DNA from: Hadarchaeum sp964343275
GTDB taxonomy: Archaea > Hadarchaeota > Hadarchaeia > Hadarchaeales > Hadarchaeaceae
Length of the DNA: 35,642 nucleotides
Assembly (NCBI GenBank): GCA_964343275.1
Contig: CAYFIY010000013.1
Span: 1-35,642 of the forward strand
Reading direction: 5' to 3'
Part shown: positions 26,032 through 34,549 of the stretch, in pieces
Numbering within the stretch: the stretch's first letter is position 1
Layout of the letters: every line of letters begins with the position of its first letter
Made by a program: the position numbers and the translations under genes
Notes under the pieces: generated by a model
The model's database searches: none
Seen by the model: the letters and a program-made list of their open reading frames with translations, nothing else
What the model was told of the DNA's origin: nothing

Positions 26032-27363
26032 TTAGCTATCTTTGGCCCTAGTCAATAAATAGTCTCTCAATTTGAATTTTTCAGAAGGAATTTTGGTTCT
26101 CTCAAACTTATCTTTATTACCAAGGGGAGCGGTGGCGTCTATCCCTACTTTAGATAGATTTAGTTCTAAATTTGTGGCGCCCAAAGCGCCTGGAACTGTA
26201 AAGATACTCTTATCAGGCTGGCTTCTGGTTGCAATGGCCCAAAATACGTCGGCCGAGTCGTAGACATCGACATCGTCGTCTACCACTATACAGTATTTTA
26301 GTGAAGTATCTGTGCTAAGGGCAGCCAAGGCCACGTTCATCGGCTCCCCCCCAAGCCTTTTCTTTATTGAAATCGAGCAGATGAAAGGAACAGGTACTAA
26401 ACTGATAGCTTTTACTTCAGTACCATTTGCTGCAATAGCGTTGAATATCTTTTCTTCCTTGTGTAGAGATTTTAAATAGTGTTCCTCCAATGAGCCACAA
26501 TGGATGGTTTGGTATATTGGACTATCCTGTTGCGTAATCGCCTTGATCTCGATGATTGACTCGTCTTTAACAGCATTGTAATATCCCGAAAACTCCCCGA
26601 AAGGTCCTTCGGGCTCCCTTATATTCGGCGGGATAATACCTTCGATGACCACTTCGGAGTATGCGGGGACCTCGACGTCAATTGTTTCACATTTTATGAG
26701 AGGTAATGGTTCTTGACGAAGTGCGCTGGCGAGTTCAAACTCATCAATGCCAGAAGGCAAGCGTGTTGCCCCGGCAATCATCTCCGTAGGAAAGTTTCCT
26801 ATTGCTATCGCTATCTCCAAGGGCTCCGACAATTGTTCCATCTTTTTGCGGATAGAATCTAGGTCAGAAGGCGGGGTAATATCTATGCCAAGTTTCCTCG
26901 GACCTTTTAGTTGCATTCTATTGTAGGAGACATTTCGGGCTTTGGTTTCGGGGTCTTTGGCAATAACGATGCCAGCTGTTATAAAAGGGCCCACATCTTT
27001 TTCAGAGTAGGTCACAATCGGCAAATCTCCAAGGTCAGCCTCTTCTCCAGTCTTGATTACTTCTTTGACGGGTCCTCGGCTAACTATCTTGGGCAATATA
27101 GATTTCCCCCCACGTTTCATGAATTCTTCGAGGACCTTGTGCTCATCTGTTTTTAATGCAAGTGCAAGCATACTCCGTTTGCTCAATACACTGCTGACCA
27201 CACGCATTTGTGAGCCCTCGACTTTTTCGAAGAGAACAGCCTTATCACGTGCTTTTTTAGCCACAGAAGGTAACTCGAATTTTGGGCTCACTTTTCGTCT
27301 TACTCTAAGCAGCTCTCCCTCTTCCTCGAGAAGGTTCAAAAACCATCTTAGGTCTACGGTCAA
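26032..27363 (-). CDS. UbiD-family decarboxylase (prenylated-FMN dependent)
   Basis: A 443-residue member of the UbiD family, which reversibly decarboxylates aromatic or alpha,beta-unsaturated acids using prenylated FMN. The family landmarks are present: AGIVIAKDPETKARNVSYNRMQ (residues 129-150), the EGPFGEFSGYY segment near 251-261 carrying catalytic glutamates, HCGSLEEHYL, and VVDDDVDVYDSADVFWAIATR (residues 354-374). It is shorter than E. coli UbiD but usual for the archaeal/anaerobic-degradation branch. No ubiX is seen in the window, so the cofactor must come from elsewhere. It lies 10 nt downstream of a metal-dependent hydrolase gene in the same operon. Substrate unknown. Confidence 0.9.
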   Translation of the reverse strand: MTVDLRWFLNLLEEEGELLRVRRKVSPKFELPSVAKKARDKAVLFEKVEGSQMRVVSSVLSKRSMLALALKTDEHKVLEEFMKRGGKSILPKIVSRGPVKEVIKTGEEADLGDLPIVTYSEKDVGPFITAGIVIAKDPETKARNVSYNRMQLKGPRKLGIDITPPSDLDSIRKKMEQLSEPLEIAIAIGNFPTEMIAGATRLPSGIDEFELASALRQEPLPLIKCETIDVEVPAYSEVVIEGIIPPNIREPEGPFGEFSGYYNAVKDESIIEIKAITQQDSPIYQTIHCGSLEEHYLKSLHKEEKIFNAIAANGTEVKAISLVPVPFICSISIKKRLGGEPMNVALAALSTDTSLKYCIVVDDDVDVYDSADVFWAIATRSQPDKSIFTVPGALGATNLELNLSKVGIDATAPLGNKDKFERTKIPSEKFKLRDYLLTRAKDS

Positions 27364-27373
27364 ATTGATCCCA

Positions 27374-28327
27374 TTAGATTTCTAGCCCGAGGATTCTAGC
27401 TGGGTTCTTCTTCGTCATGATATCGATTTCCTCTTGAGTTAAACCGTTAAGCTTCATGTATATAATGAACATTCTAAGTGCTTCCATCGGAAATGGCGCG
27501 GACAAGAAACCTGTATCGCTGCAAGCAATAGAGTGTTCAGCACCTATTTCTTTAATATTATTTATTTCATCTCCTATTTCCATGGAGCTAAACATTGGAT
27601 CTAGCTCAGTCCAGCAAAAGTTCAAGTATGCTCCCTTTCTTGCTATCTCTTTTTGCTGTTCAAGTGTTGCGTTCATCGATCCCACGTTTGGATGGTCTAC
27701 TATGACAGACTTGACACCCGCAGAGCGAGCTGAATCAATAAATACCATGATTTCTTCTAAGCTCAGATGCCCGCAAGAAATTGCCAAACCTGCTTCAGCA
27801 ACCACGTTCAGAACATCCTCCACAGCAGAAATTATCTCGCCGCCCTTCAGTATGTATATTCCTCGTCGTTTGGCCTCGTTTCTTTCCATCCCGGTTCTCT
27901 CTAGGTGGCCGGCAGCATCAAAAACTGGCATCCAAACTACCTTAAGGTTCAACTCTAGAGCCATTTTGATAGCCTCGGGATTTAGACCACCGGTCCCGCT
28001 AAAACTCAGCACGCATCCCCCGAAGATATTAATTGGGCGCAGTTCCTTAGCCTTTGCGTATTCATCGATTGCTTTTTGTGTGAAACGCGCAGTTTCTGCA
28101 GCTGCGATGCCATGTCTACTTGATTTAAAAACTAGAGCCTTCATTCCAGCATCGCACGCACGTTTTGCAAGTTCAACCTCATCAATGTACCCCATGTAAT
28201 CGTGTATATGTAAGTGAGAATCTATTACGTCTTTTAAAATTTCATAATTCATGGGGGACCATGGGCCGATTTTCTTTCCAAACTCAGTTTTGTAACCCTT
28301 CATCCACCTTTCTTCAGGTTTAGACAT
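27374..28327 (-). CDS. Metal-dependent hydrolase-like TIM-barrel protein (DUF6282-like)
   Basis: A 317-residue protein with a D-S-H-L-H-I-H metal motif at residues 35-41, KSSRHG near 68-73, ISCGHLSLEEIM near 183-194, VIVDHPN near 208 and SIACSDTG near 263, all where an amidohydrolase/PHP-like barrel has its ligands. It resembles the DUF6282 group, whose function is not established (recalled, not searched). It precedes ubiD by 10 nt and the two are probably one operon, so it may prepare or release the acid that UbiD decarboxylates (inference). ATG 28327. Confidence 0.8.
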   Translation of the reverse strand: MSKPEERWMKGYKTEFGKKIGPWSPMNYEILKDVIDSHLHIHDYMGYIDEVELAKRACDAGMKALVFKSSRHGIAAAETARFTQKAIDEYAKAKELRPINIFGGCVLSFSGTGGLNPEAIKMALELNLKVVWMPVFDAAGHLERTGMERNEAKRRGIYILKGGEIISAVEDVLNVVAEAGLAISCGHLSLEEIMVFIDSARSAGVKSVIVDHPNVGSMNATLEQQKEIARKGAYLNFCWTELDPMFSSMEIGDEINNIKEIGAEHSIACSDTGFLSAPFPMEALRMFIIYMKLNGLTQEEIDIMTKKNPARILGLEI

Positions 28328-28484
28328 GGTCTGACTTCTGGATTTGCTTTTATAAAGTTTACGACAATTAGGACCTGGAGCTTTTAGGAGAAGGTTAAAA
28401 AAATATTACCAAAATATGGTTAGGCCATTGTAAAATTGCTAAAATCATGAACTTGATTTTTAGATTACTTTAAAGTTAAAACAT

Positions 28485-29627
28485 TTACCTCGTTTTAAGT
28501 AAACTCGCGAGAATCATAGCTAGAAATGAGAAAATTGCCATCGCAACATAAATCGGAACTTCCCCTGTGAAAGTATCCCTGATATACCCAATAAACGCGG
28601 GACCAGTGGTGATACCCATGCTCCAACAAGTGTACAAGACCCCGTATCCAAGTCCCGCCATTTTTGGTGATAAGATTTCTGATGGGAGTGCAAAGAGGGC
28701 AGGAGGTAAAAAGGCTGCTGAAATCGAAAGTAGAGCAATCGGCAAAAACAACAGTGGAAGAGACAATCCCGGGATAAGTAAAAACGAAATAACCATCCCC
28801 GCGGAGGAGGCGGTTAAGAAGATTTTTCTCTTTCCAAGTTTATCGGATAATCTCCCAGCGATTGGTGTTAAAGGGATTGCCGTTATCGTTATGAAACTTG
28901 CTAAGAAGAAGGCCATATTAATGGGAATGTTCTTCAGCTCAGTGAAAAAAGTTCCTGCCCATGTAACATATGACATGTATACTAAAACGAACAAACCCCA
29001 GATCGCCGCTAAAATCCATAGCTGTTTATTTTTGATACCATGAAATGTATTCTCAACTTGTCTTCTGAAAGGTCTTTCTTCGATTAAAAAGATGAAAGCG
29101 AGGATACTTAAAAACAAGAGCCCTGTGGCTATGAGAAAACTAGTCCTCCACCCAAATTCGCTGGCGATTCTTGGAACTAGATTTAACGCAATCACGATCG
29201 CAAATGGCATATTTAAACCATAGATGCCCATAATTTTTCCAAGTTCGTCCTTGGTGAACCAGTGTGAAACACCGGTGAATCCGCTTATTATTATCAATAT
29301 GCCACCTAACCCTAAGATAAACCTTCCAATCATGAGCATGGGAAATGACAATGTCAGATAGGTTATGAAAGCCCCCGCCGTGGCAATCATGAGGCCCAAC
29401 CCGCCAACTTTTCTTGGACCTAACTTAACATTCATGATCCCCGCAGGTAGAGATAGAAACAACGCCGGGAGGGCCACCCAAAACATCAATAGACCTGTTT
29501 CAGTATATGTTACGCTGAAACTATTCATTATCTGAGGAATCACGGGCGGAACCGATTGAAGCGCAAAGTAATAAGAAAATGTGGACAAACAAAAGACGGC
29601 GAGGATTAGATACTTTTTTTCAATCAT
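28485..29627 (-). CDS. Major facilitator superfamily transporter
   Basis: A 380-residue membrane protein with 12 predicted helices. It begins YLILAVFCLSTFSYYFALQSVPPVIPQI, has the loop 2-3 segment PAGIMNVKLGPRKVGG near residues 61-76 and the second-half motif GRLSDKLGKRK near 249-259. The overall pattern is that of the NarK/CynX/oxalate-formate branch. It lies upstream of the hydrolase-ubiD operon on the same strand and may import its substrate (inference). It is not closely similar by eye to the MFS gene at 2934. Confidence 0.88.
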   Translation of the reverse strand: MIEKKYLILAVFCLSTFSYYFALQSVPPVIPQIMNSFSVTYTETGLLMFWVALPALFLSLPAGIMNVKLGPRKVGGLGLMIATAGAFITYLTLSFPMLMIGRFILGLGGILIIISGFTGVSHWFTKDELGKIMGIYGLNMPFAIVIALNLVPRIASEFGWRTSFLIATGLLFLSILAFIFLIEERPFRRQVENTFHGIKNKQLWILAAIWGLFVLVYMSYVTWAGTFFTELKNIPINMAFFLASFITITAIPLTPIAGRLSDKLGKRKIFLTASSAGMVISFLLIPGLSLPLLFLPIALLSISAAFLPPALFALPSEILSPKMAGLGYGVLYTCWSMGITTGPAFIGYIRDTFTGEVPIYVAMAIFSFLAMILASLLKTR

Positions 29628-29730
29628 TCTACCAGATCAATCCTAAGCCCATTCCTTTAAATGATAATTAAATTATATTAATTTCGATTCATTTTATTAA
29701 ATATTTATTAGATTGGCGTCAATCCCTTTC

Positions 29731-29805
29731 GGGGCCGTGGGGTAGCTTGGTCTAGCCTTCCAGCTTGGGGTGCTGGTGACCCGGATTCAAATTCCGGCGG
29801 CCCCA
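29731..29805 (+). tRNA. tRNA-Pro (anticodon GGG)
   Basis: Acceptor GGGGCCG (29731-29737) pairs with CGGCCCC (29798-29804), discriminator A. The anticodon arm is CCAGC-TTGGGGT-GCTGG with anticodon GGG, and the T arm is CCGGA-TTCAAAT-TCCGG. It is 75 nt, has no intron and no encoded CCA. A TATA-like AAATATTTATT lies about 25 nt upstream (29700-29710). Confidence 0.95.
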
Positions 29806-29937
29806 TCCTACTAGATGTGAATTTAATAACTGACTTTATTTAATTCCAATAACCCCACATATCTCAGCTAATGCCGTTGCGGTTTCGCCCGCCGCTCCGG
29901 CTCTCCGCTCGGCCATTTTCCACTCCTCCAAAAAATG

Positions 29938-31329
29938 TCAAGAAATTCTAACCGGCAAACCAGCTTCTGTAATCTTTTCCATAGCTTTTTGATATATATT
30001 CAAATGTTCTTCAGTAGGTTTTAGAGTAGAGAGATCGTAACATTCCTGAAACCTTTTGCCAATCGGCGGTGACTTACAGTATTCCTTGTTGTAATATTTA
30101 CTCAATAGCAAATTGCTAATCTCGTTAGCTTCTCTGACACTTATTTTTGAGGCTGCAGCGGATAACTTTCCTAGAGCCCTGCCCATTAACCCGTCGACTT
30201 GATCAAGAAGGACACCTTTAGCAGCTCCAGCACCAGAAACTATCTCTCTACCGCTCGCAGTGTCCACCACAGCCTGTGCTGCGAGCTCAATGAAACACAT
30301 CTCGGTAGAAGGTCCGGCCATGGTGTAAAGTATGCTTTCAGTTATTAGGTCGGTGTTTCTATCTACGGCCGTACTGGCGTGTCCCATCACTTGCTTTGTT
30401 TCCCTTGAAGACGTTACACCCCACCTCACATGTATCGTGCCGTCATAGTGCAAGGCGCCTGAAAAAAAAGCAAATGTCGCCAAGTGAGCTGCGACATCTA
30501 AAACTGTTGCTTGCTCAACTGTTCCAGTCAAACCGCCCATTATTGGCATGGCTTCCACTTGTATGGTATCGCCTCGTTCCAAATAGTCAGCAATTGCTGC
30601 CAAAGCTGTTGAATCAATCTTCAACTCACATAACTGCGACAATAGGTGTATGTCGGAAGGCTTCAGCTCATCCTCTGCAGCTAATCGGCCACCAACGGTT
30701 ATAGGGCTGGTTGGAGCACGAAGACCCATTCCAGGCCTGCCGGCTAGAAGACATGCCCTGCGACTTAAAATCCCTTCCAACCTGGCTGCCTTGATTTCAT
30801 AAGGGCTCCCAGGTATAACATCGCGACCGTCAATCCGATTTAAGGTTCCCTGCCCACTGAATTGAACAACTTCCTCTTGGGCGTAGCTCTGAAAGGCTTT
30901 GACAAATATATCTTGGGAAACGGGAGTTGCAAAAGCTCCAGATGCTACCACGGGTTTCTTCGATTCACCAACTCTTTTTCGTACCACCTCTACTGCGTCT
31001 TTTCCTTCACCAACTATAATACTACGCGGAGCGTCACTCAAACCCTGCTTCAGTTCATATTCACTTAATTTCACTATCCTCCCAGTTTCTAGAAAGTATA
31101 TCCCATTCTCGAGCAAGACTTCGTAACCGGCCATATATATATCGTCTGCCAAGCTGTTGTCTTCAGGAAGCAGCGAATCATTATCTATCTTTATGTCGTG
31201 TTCCTTAACTTTGCGAGCAATTAAGTCAGGTAAAATTTTAAAGTCATATAGTTTAACATCGACCTTGGGACCGACTTGAGCCCTATCCCAAACATCAAAG
31301 GGCGTAAGTCCATTTTTACCCAATTGCAT
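29938..31329 (-). CDS. MtmB-family methylamine methyltransferase homolog without pyrrolysine (copy 2)
   Basis: A 463-residue protein, of the three copies the closest by eye to methanogen MtmB. It has PFDVWDRAQVG at the N terminus, ETGRIVKLSEYELKQGL, SPYEIKAARLEGIL, AGRPGMGL, EAMPIMGGLTGT, HVRWGVTSSRET, GPSTEMCFIELAAQAV and RFQECYDLSTLKPTEEH at the C terminus. At the pyrrolysine site it has Arg204 (codon CGT, 30718-30720): RPGMGL-Arg where MtmB has RPGMGV-Pyl. It overlaps its corrinoid partner by 14 bases, and GAGG lies just before ATG 31329. The usual reaction is methyl transfer from methylamine to corrinoid; with Arg instead of pyrrolysine the substrate must be held differently and is unknown. 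Confidence 0.9.
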   Translation of the reverse strand: MQLGKNGLTPFDVWDRAQVGPKVDVKLYDFKILPDLIARKVKEHDIKIDNDSLLPEDNSLADDIYMAGYEVLLENGIYFLETGRIVKLSEYELKQGLSDAPRSIIVGEGKDAVEVVRKRVGESKKPVVASGAFATPVSQDIFVKAFQSYAQEEVVQFSGQGTLNRIDGRDVIPGSPYEIKAARLEGILSRRACLLAGRPGMGLRAPTSPITVGGRLAAEDELKPSDIHLLSQLCELKIDSTALAAIADYLERGDTIQVEAMPIMGGLTGTVEQATVLDVAAHLATFAFFSGALHYDGTIHVRWGVTSSRETKQVMGHASTAVDRNTDLITESILYTMAGPSTEMCFIELAAQAVVDTASGREIVSGAGAAKGVLLDQVDGLMGRALGKLSAAASKISVREANEISNLLLSKYYNKEYCKSPPIGKRFQECYDLSTLKPTEEHLNIYQKAMEKITEAGLPVRIS

Positions 31330-31942
31330 CACCCTCAACTGACCTAACTAATTCCATTGCTAGTTTTACTGCATTGCTTGCTGAGTCAGCATAATGGGCC
31401 TTGATCTCCTCAGCCCAATTTCTTGTGACGGACCCACCGCCAACCATTACTTTCAACTCTAGACCTTCTTCCCCTAATATTTTTGGTATTTCCCTTTGCC
31501 GCAACATAGTGGTCAGCATAAGTGCCGAGCATGCTACAATTTCCGCTCCAACTTCCTTGGCCTTGTTCACTAACTTATCAGCTTGGACGTCTGCCCCCAA
31601 ATCGTAAACCCTGAAACCAGCGGCGGAAAGCATTGAAGCGACGATATCTTTCCCTATGGTGTGGATATCACCCTGAGCGGATCCTATTACAACTGTGCCT
31701 CGCAAAAGTACATCTCTATCACTCGAAGAAAGGAGGACATTTACTGCGCTGTTCATCGCATTAACAGCTAGTAAAACATCTGGAAGAAAAATTTCCCCGT
31801 CATCAAACCTGTCGCCGACGACCTTCATGCCTTCCCAAAGCCCTTTTTCAATAGCTTTTATAGCCTTAATTCCCAATTTGAGCGCACGCTCAGCATATTC
31901 TATTGAAGACTCTGAATTGTATGTCTCAATAGACTTTGCCAA
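31316..31942 (-). CDS. Corrinoid (B12-binding) methyl-carrier protein, MtmC-like (second copy)
   Basis: A 208-residue corrinoid protein with the helical cap (AIEKGLWEGMKVVGDRFDDGEIFLPDVLLA) and B12 domain (GDIHTIGKD, His94 in the TTG-based numbering; LGADVQ; GGGSVTRNWAEE). It should carry methyl groups for the overlapping MtmB-like gene. The in-frame TTG at 31942 is unlikely to be the true start: codons upstream still align with the first corrinoid protein (SDELAIFQG against NEQEIINN). An ATG at about 31986 lies one base out of frame and is followed by G5; one more G would join it in frame. So the real 5' end is probably near 31986, or the coding start uses a non-standard codon. Confidence 0.88.
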   Translation of the reverse strand: MAKSIETYNSESSIEYAERALKLGIKAIKAIEKGLWEGMKVVGDRFDDGEIFLPDVLLAVNAMNSAVNVLLSSSDRDVLLRGTVVIGSAQGDIHTIGKDIVASMLSAAGFRVYDLGADVQADKLVNKAKEVGAEIVACSALMLTTMLRQREIPKILGEEGLELKVMVGGGSVTRNWAEEIKAHYADSASNAVKLAMELVRSVEGDAIG

Positions 31943-32172
31943 ACCTTGAAAAATAGCTAGTTCGTCGCTAATATAAATTCCCCCATGTTAGCTAAATAAT
32001 GGCGTTAAATAAAAAGGCTTTTGGTATTTTTTCAAGTAATTGAATGTGATCAAGGGTAATATTAAACAGCAGTTAAAAAAGTTGCCGGGTAAATTTACCA
32101 TGGTATTTTTCATTCGTAATCTTTAATACATGACAATTTGCTTTAATATCAAGAGTAAATGTATGGTGACTT

Positions 32173-34407
32173 ATGCCCAAAAAATTTTCAGGCATAGGAA
32201 AAAGAGTTCCAAAGTTAGATACACCGGAACTTGCCACTGGAAAGGCAAAATTCGGCACGGATGTAGTATTGCCTGGGATGTTACAAGCCAAAATTATCAG
32301 AAGCCCTCATCCTCACGCTATAATCAAGAAAATAGACACTGCCAAGGCGGAGGATCTCGACGGGGTTGAGGGAATAATAACATATAAGGACGTGCCCAAG
32401 GTATTGTTCAATCCTTCGGCATGGTACCCAGACTTTCTGGAGCCGAAGGACAAGTATGTTTTAAACAAAACCGTGCGCTACGTCGGTGAACCCGTCGCCG
32501 CGGTGGCGGCAGTCGACGAGGATACAGCCGAAGAAGCATTGGAACTTATCAAAGCTGAGTATGAAGTTCTTCCAGCGGTTTTTGACCCAGAGGAGTCGAT
32601 GAAACCCGAAGCACCCAAAATACATGATTTGGAACATAACATCGCGGCCCACGTGACTAACTCTTGGGGCGATTTGGACAAAGGTTTCAAGGCAGCCGAT
32701 TTTATTTTTGAAGACAGGTATACGACAACGCGCCAAGCACACTGTTCCATGGAACCTCATTCATGTGCAGCTTTTTATGAAAATGGGAAAATCACAGTTT
32801 TCACCGTTTCACAAGCTATTTTTAAGATAAGAAGGGCACTTTCCGAAATCTTCAGCGTTCCCACCAACAGAATACGCATGATAAACTCCAAAATCGGGGG
32901 CGGATTTGGGGCTAAGGACCAAATAATCTTGGAGCCTATTTGCATTGCCCTGGCTATGAAGACCGGAAAACCTACAAAAATCACCCTAACTAGGAGTGAG
33001 GTTTTCTACGGGTCGACAACAAGACATCCATGCATCATTTATCTAAAAACGGGGGTCAAGAACGATGGGACTTTAACATCTAGGCAAGTCAAGATGATCG
33101 TTTGTGCAGGGGGTTATGCCTCACATGGTCCGCTCGTGTCGGGTGCAGGGGCCGCAAGAGAAGTGGGATTGTATAAATGTTCAAACTTTAGTTATGAGTC
33201 CTATTGCGTTTACACTAACACGCCTGAGGGAGGGGCTTTTCGAGGTTTTGGAAATCCACAACAAAGTTTCGCAGTCGAATCACAGCTTGATACGATAGCG
33301 GAGAAGCTGGACATAGACCCGATTGAAATTAGGTTGAAAAATGGTATCAGGCTCGGGGAATTGGACCGAGGCGTAGGACTGAGGCTGTTGAGTTGCGGTC
33401 TTCAAGATTGCATAAAAAAATCTTCGGAAAGGATAGGTTGGAAAAGTAAGACGAAATATTGCGGTAGTAAAAACGTTAAAAAGGTAGGCTTGGGCATAGC
33501 ATGCGAGAAACTAAACAGTGGGGCAGCACAAATCCTTGATGAGTTTTCTTCCGCTGTTGTCAAGATCAACGAAGATGGGACGATAAATCTGTTAACTGGA
33601 GCAGTCGATATTGGTCAAGGAATTTTGACCACTTTGGCTCAAGTGGTTGCAGAAGAGTTGGGAATTAGCGTAAACGATGTGAGAGTAGCTCAACTAGATA
33701 CCGATACGGCGCCATCTGACAGAGGAGCTTATGGAAGTGGGTCAATGTATATTTCTGGTGAGGCAGTGAGGTTAGCCGCCGAAGGGGCAAGGAAAAAACT
33801 CCTTAATATAGCAGCTAAAGCCTTGGATGTCAAAGCCAAGGACTTGGAGATTAATAATGGTGAAGTTCGTGTCAAGAGAAAACCAAATATTGTTAGGCAG
33901 ATGAAAGAAATCGTGCCTGAAGAGCAGATAATTTCTGCAGCGACTTACAAGGCTACTAAGAGCCCACCCTCTTTTGGCGCGCACTGCGTGGAAGTAGAAG
34001 TGGACACAGAGACCGGTCAGGTTAAGATCCTTAGAGCGGTTTGTGCCCATGATGTAGGACGAGCAATAAACCCGACAATCGTAGAGGGACAGATTGAGGG
34101 GGCGGCTGTACAGGGCATGGGTTATGCCCTCACGGAAGATTTGGCGATAGACTCTGGGGGAAGGACGCTTAACGCTAATTTCACAGATTATAAAATATTT
34201 CGAGCGAAAGATACTCCTAATATTGAATCCCTAATCGTTGAGGCGATTGGTCCAACAGATGCGTATGGGGCAAAAGGTGTGGGAGAGTCACCCCACATTC
34301 CACCAGCTCCCGCAATCGCTAACGCGATATACAATGCACTCGGAGTGAGAATTAAAGATCTCCCCCTAACAAGTGAAAAAATCTCAAGGGCGTTAAAAAA
34401 AATTTAG
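32173..34407 (+). CDS. Molybdenum hydroxylase large subunit (xanthine dehydrogenase/aldehyde oxidase family)
   Basis: A 744-residue molybdopterin-cytosine-dinucleotide subunit of the xanthine oxidase family. Landmarks in order: GKAKFGTDVVLPGMLQAKIIRSPHPHA (residues 17-43), VRYVGEPVAAVAAVDEDTAEEAL, QAHCSMEPHSCAA, NSKIGGGFGAKD (about 239), GGAFRGFGNPQQSFAVESQLD (about 354), GAYGSGSMYISGEAV (about 517), and near the end AYGAKGVGESPHIP with the catalytic Glu of GVGE. Such enzymes hydroxylate N-heterocycles or aldehydes or reduce aromatic thioesters. The partner 2Fe-2S and FAD subunits are not adjacent, which is unusual. GGTGA lies 5 nt before ATG 32173. The gene is divergent from the second corrinoid operon. 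It ends in TAG. Confidence 0.92.
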   Translation: MPKKFSGIGKRVPKLDTPELATGKAKFGTDVVLPGMLQAKIIRSPHPHAIIKKIDTAKAEDLDGVEGIITYKDVPKVLFNPSAWYPDFLEPKDKYVLNKTVRYVGEPVAAVAAVDEDTAEEALELIKAEYEVLPAVFDPEESMKPEAPKIHDLEHNIAAHVTNSWGDLDKGFKAADFIFEDRYTTTRQAHCSMEPHSCAAFYENGKITVFTVSQAIFKIRRALSEIFSVPTNRIRMINSKIGGGFGAKDQIILEPICIALAMKTGKPTKITLTRSEVFYGSTTRHPCIIYLKTGVKNDGTLTSRQVKMIVCAGGYASHGPLVSGAGAAREVGLYKCSNFSYESYCVYTNTPEGGAFRGFGNPQQSFAVESQLDTIAEKLDIDPIEIRLKNGIRLGELDRGVGLRLLSCGLQDCIKKSSERIGWKSKTKYCGSKNVKKVGLGIACEKLNSGAAQILDEFSSAVVKINEDGTINLLTGAVDIGQGILTTLAQVVAEELGISVNDVRVAQLDTDTAPSDRGAYGSGSMYISGEAVRLAAEGARKKLLNIAAKALDVKAKDLEINNGEVRVKRKPNIVRQMKEIVPEEQIISAATYKATKSPPSFGAHCVEVEVDTETGQVKILRAVCAHDVGRAINPTIVEGQIEGAAVQGMGYALTEDLAIDSGGRTLNANFTDYKIFRAKDTPNIESLIVEAIGPTDAYGAKGVGESPHIPPAPAIANAIYNALGVRIKDLPLTSEKISRALKKI

Positions 34408-34549
34408 TTATTAGGGAAGCATAGGCACGGCTATCTTGACAAATTTCACTCGCGTGGAAAAATATTTTATTCCAGCTTTAGGGAGTGTTTTTAGCCTGTG
34501 TATTTTTCTCCAACGACTAATGTTACTGTTTAAATAGTTTATAGGTCTT

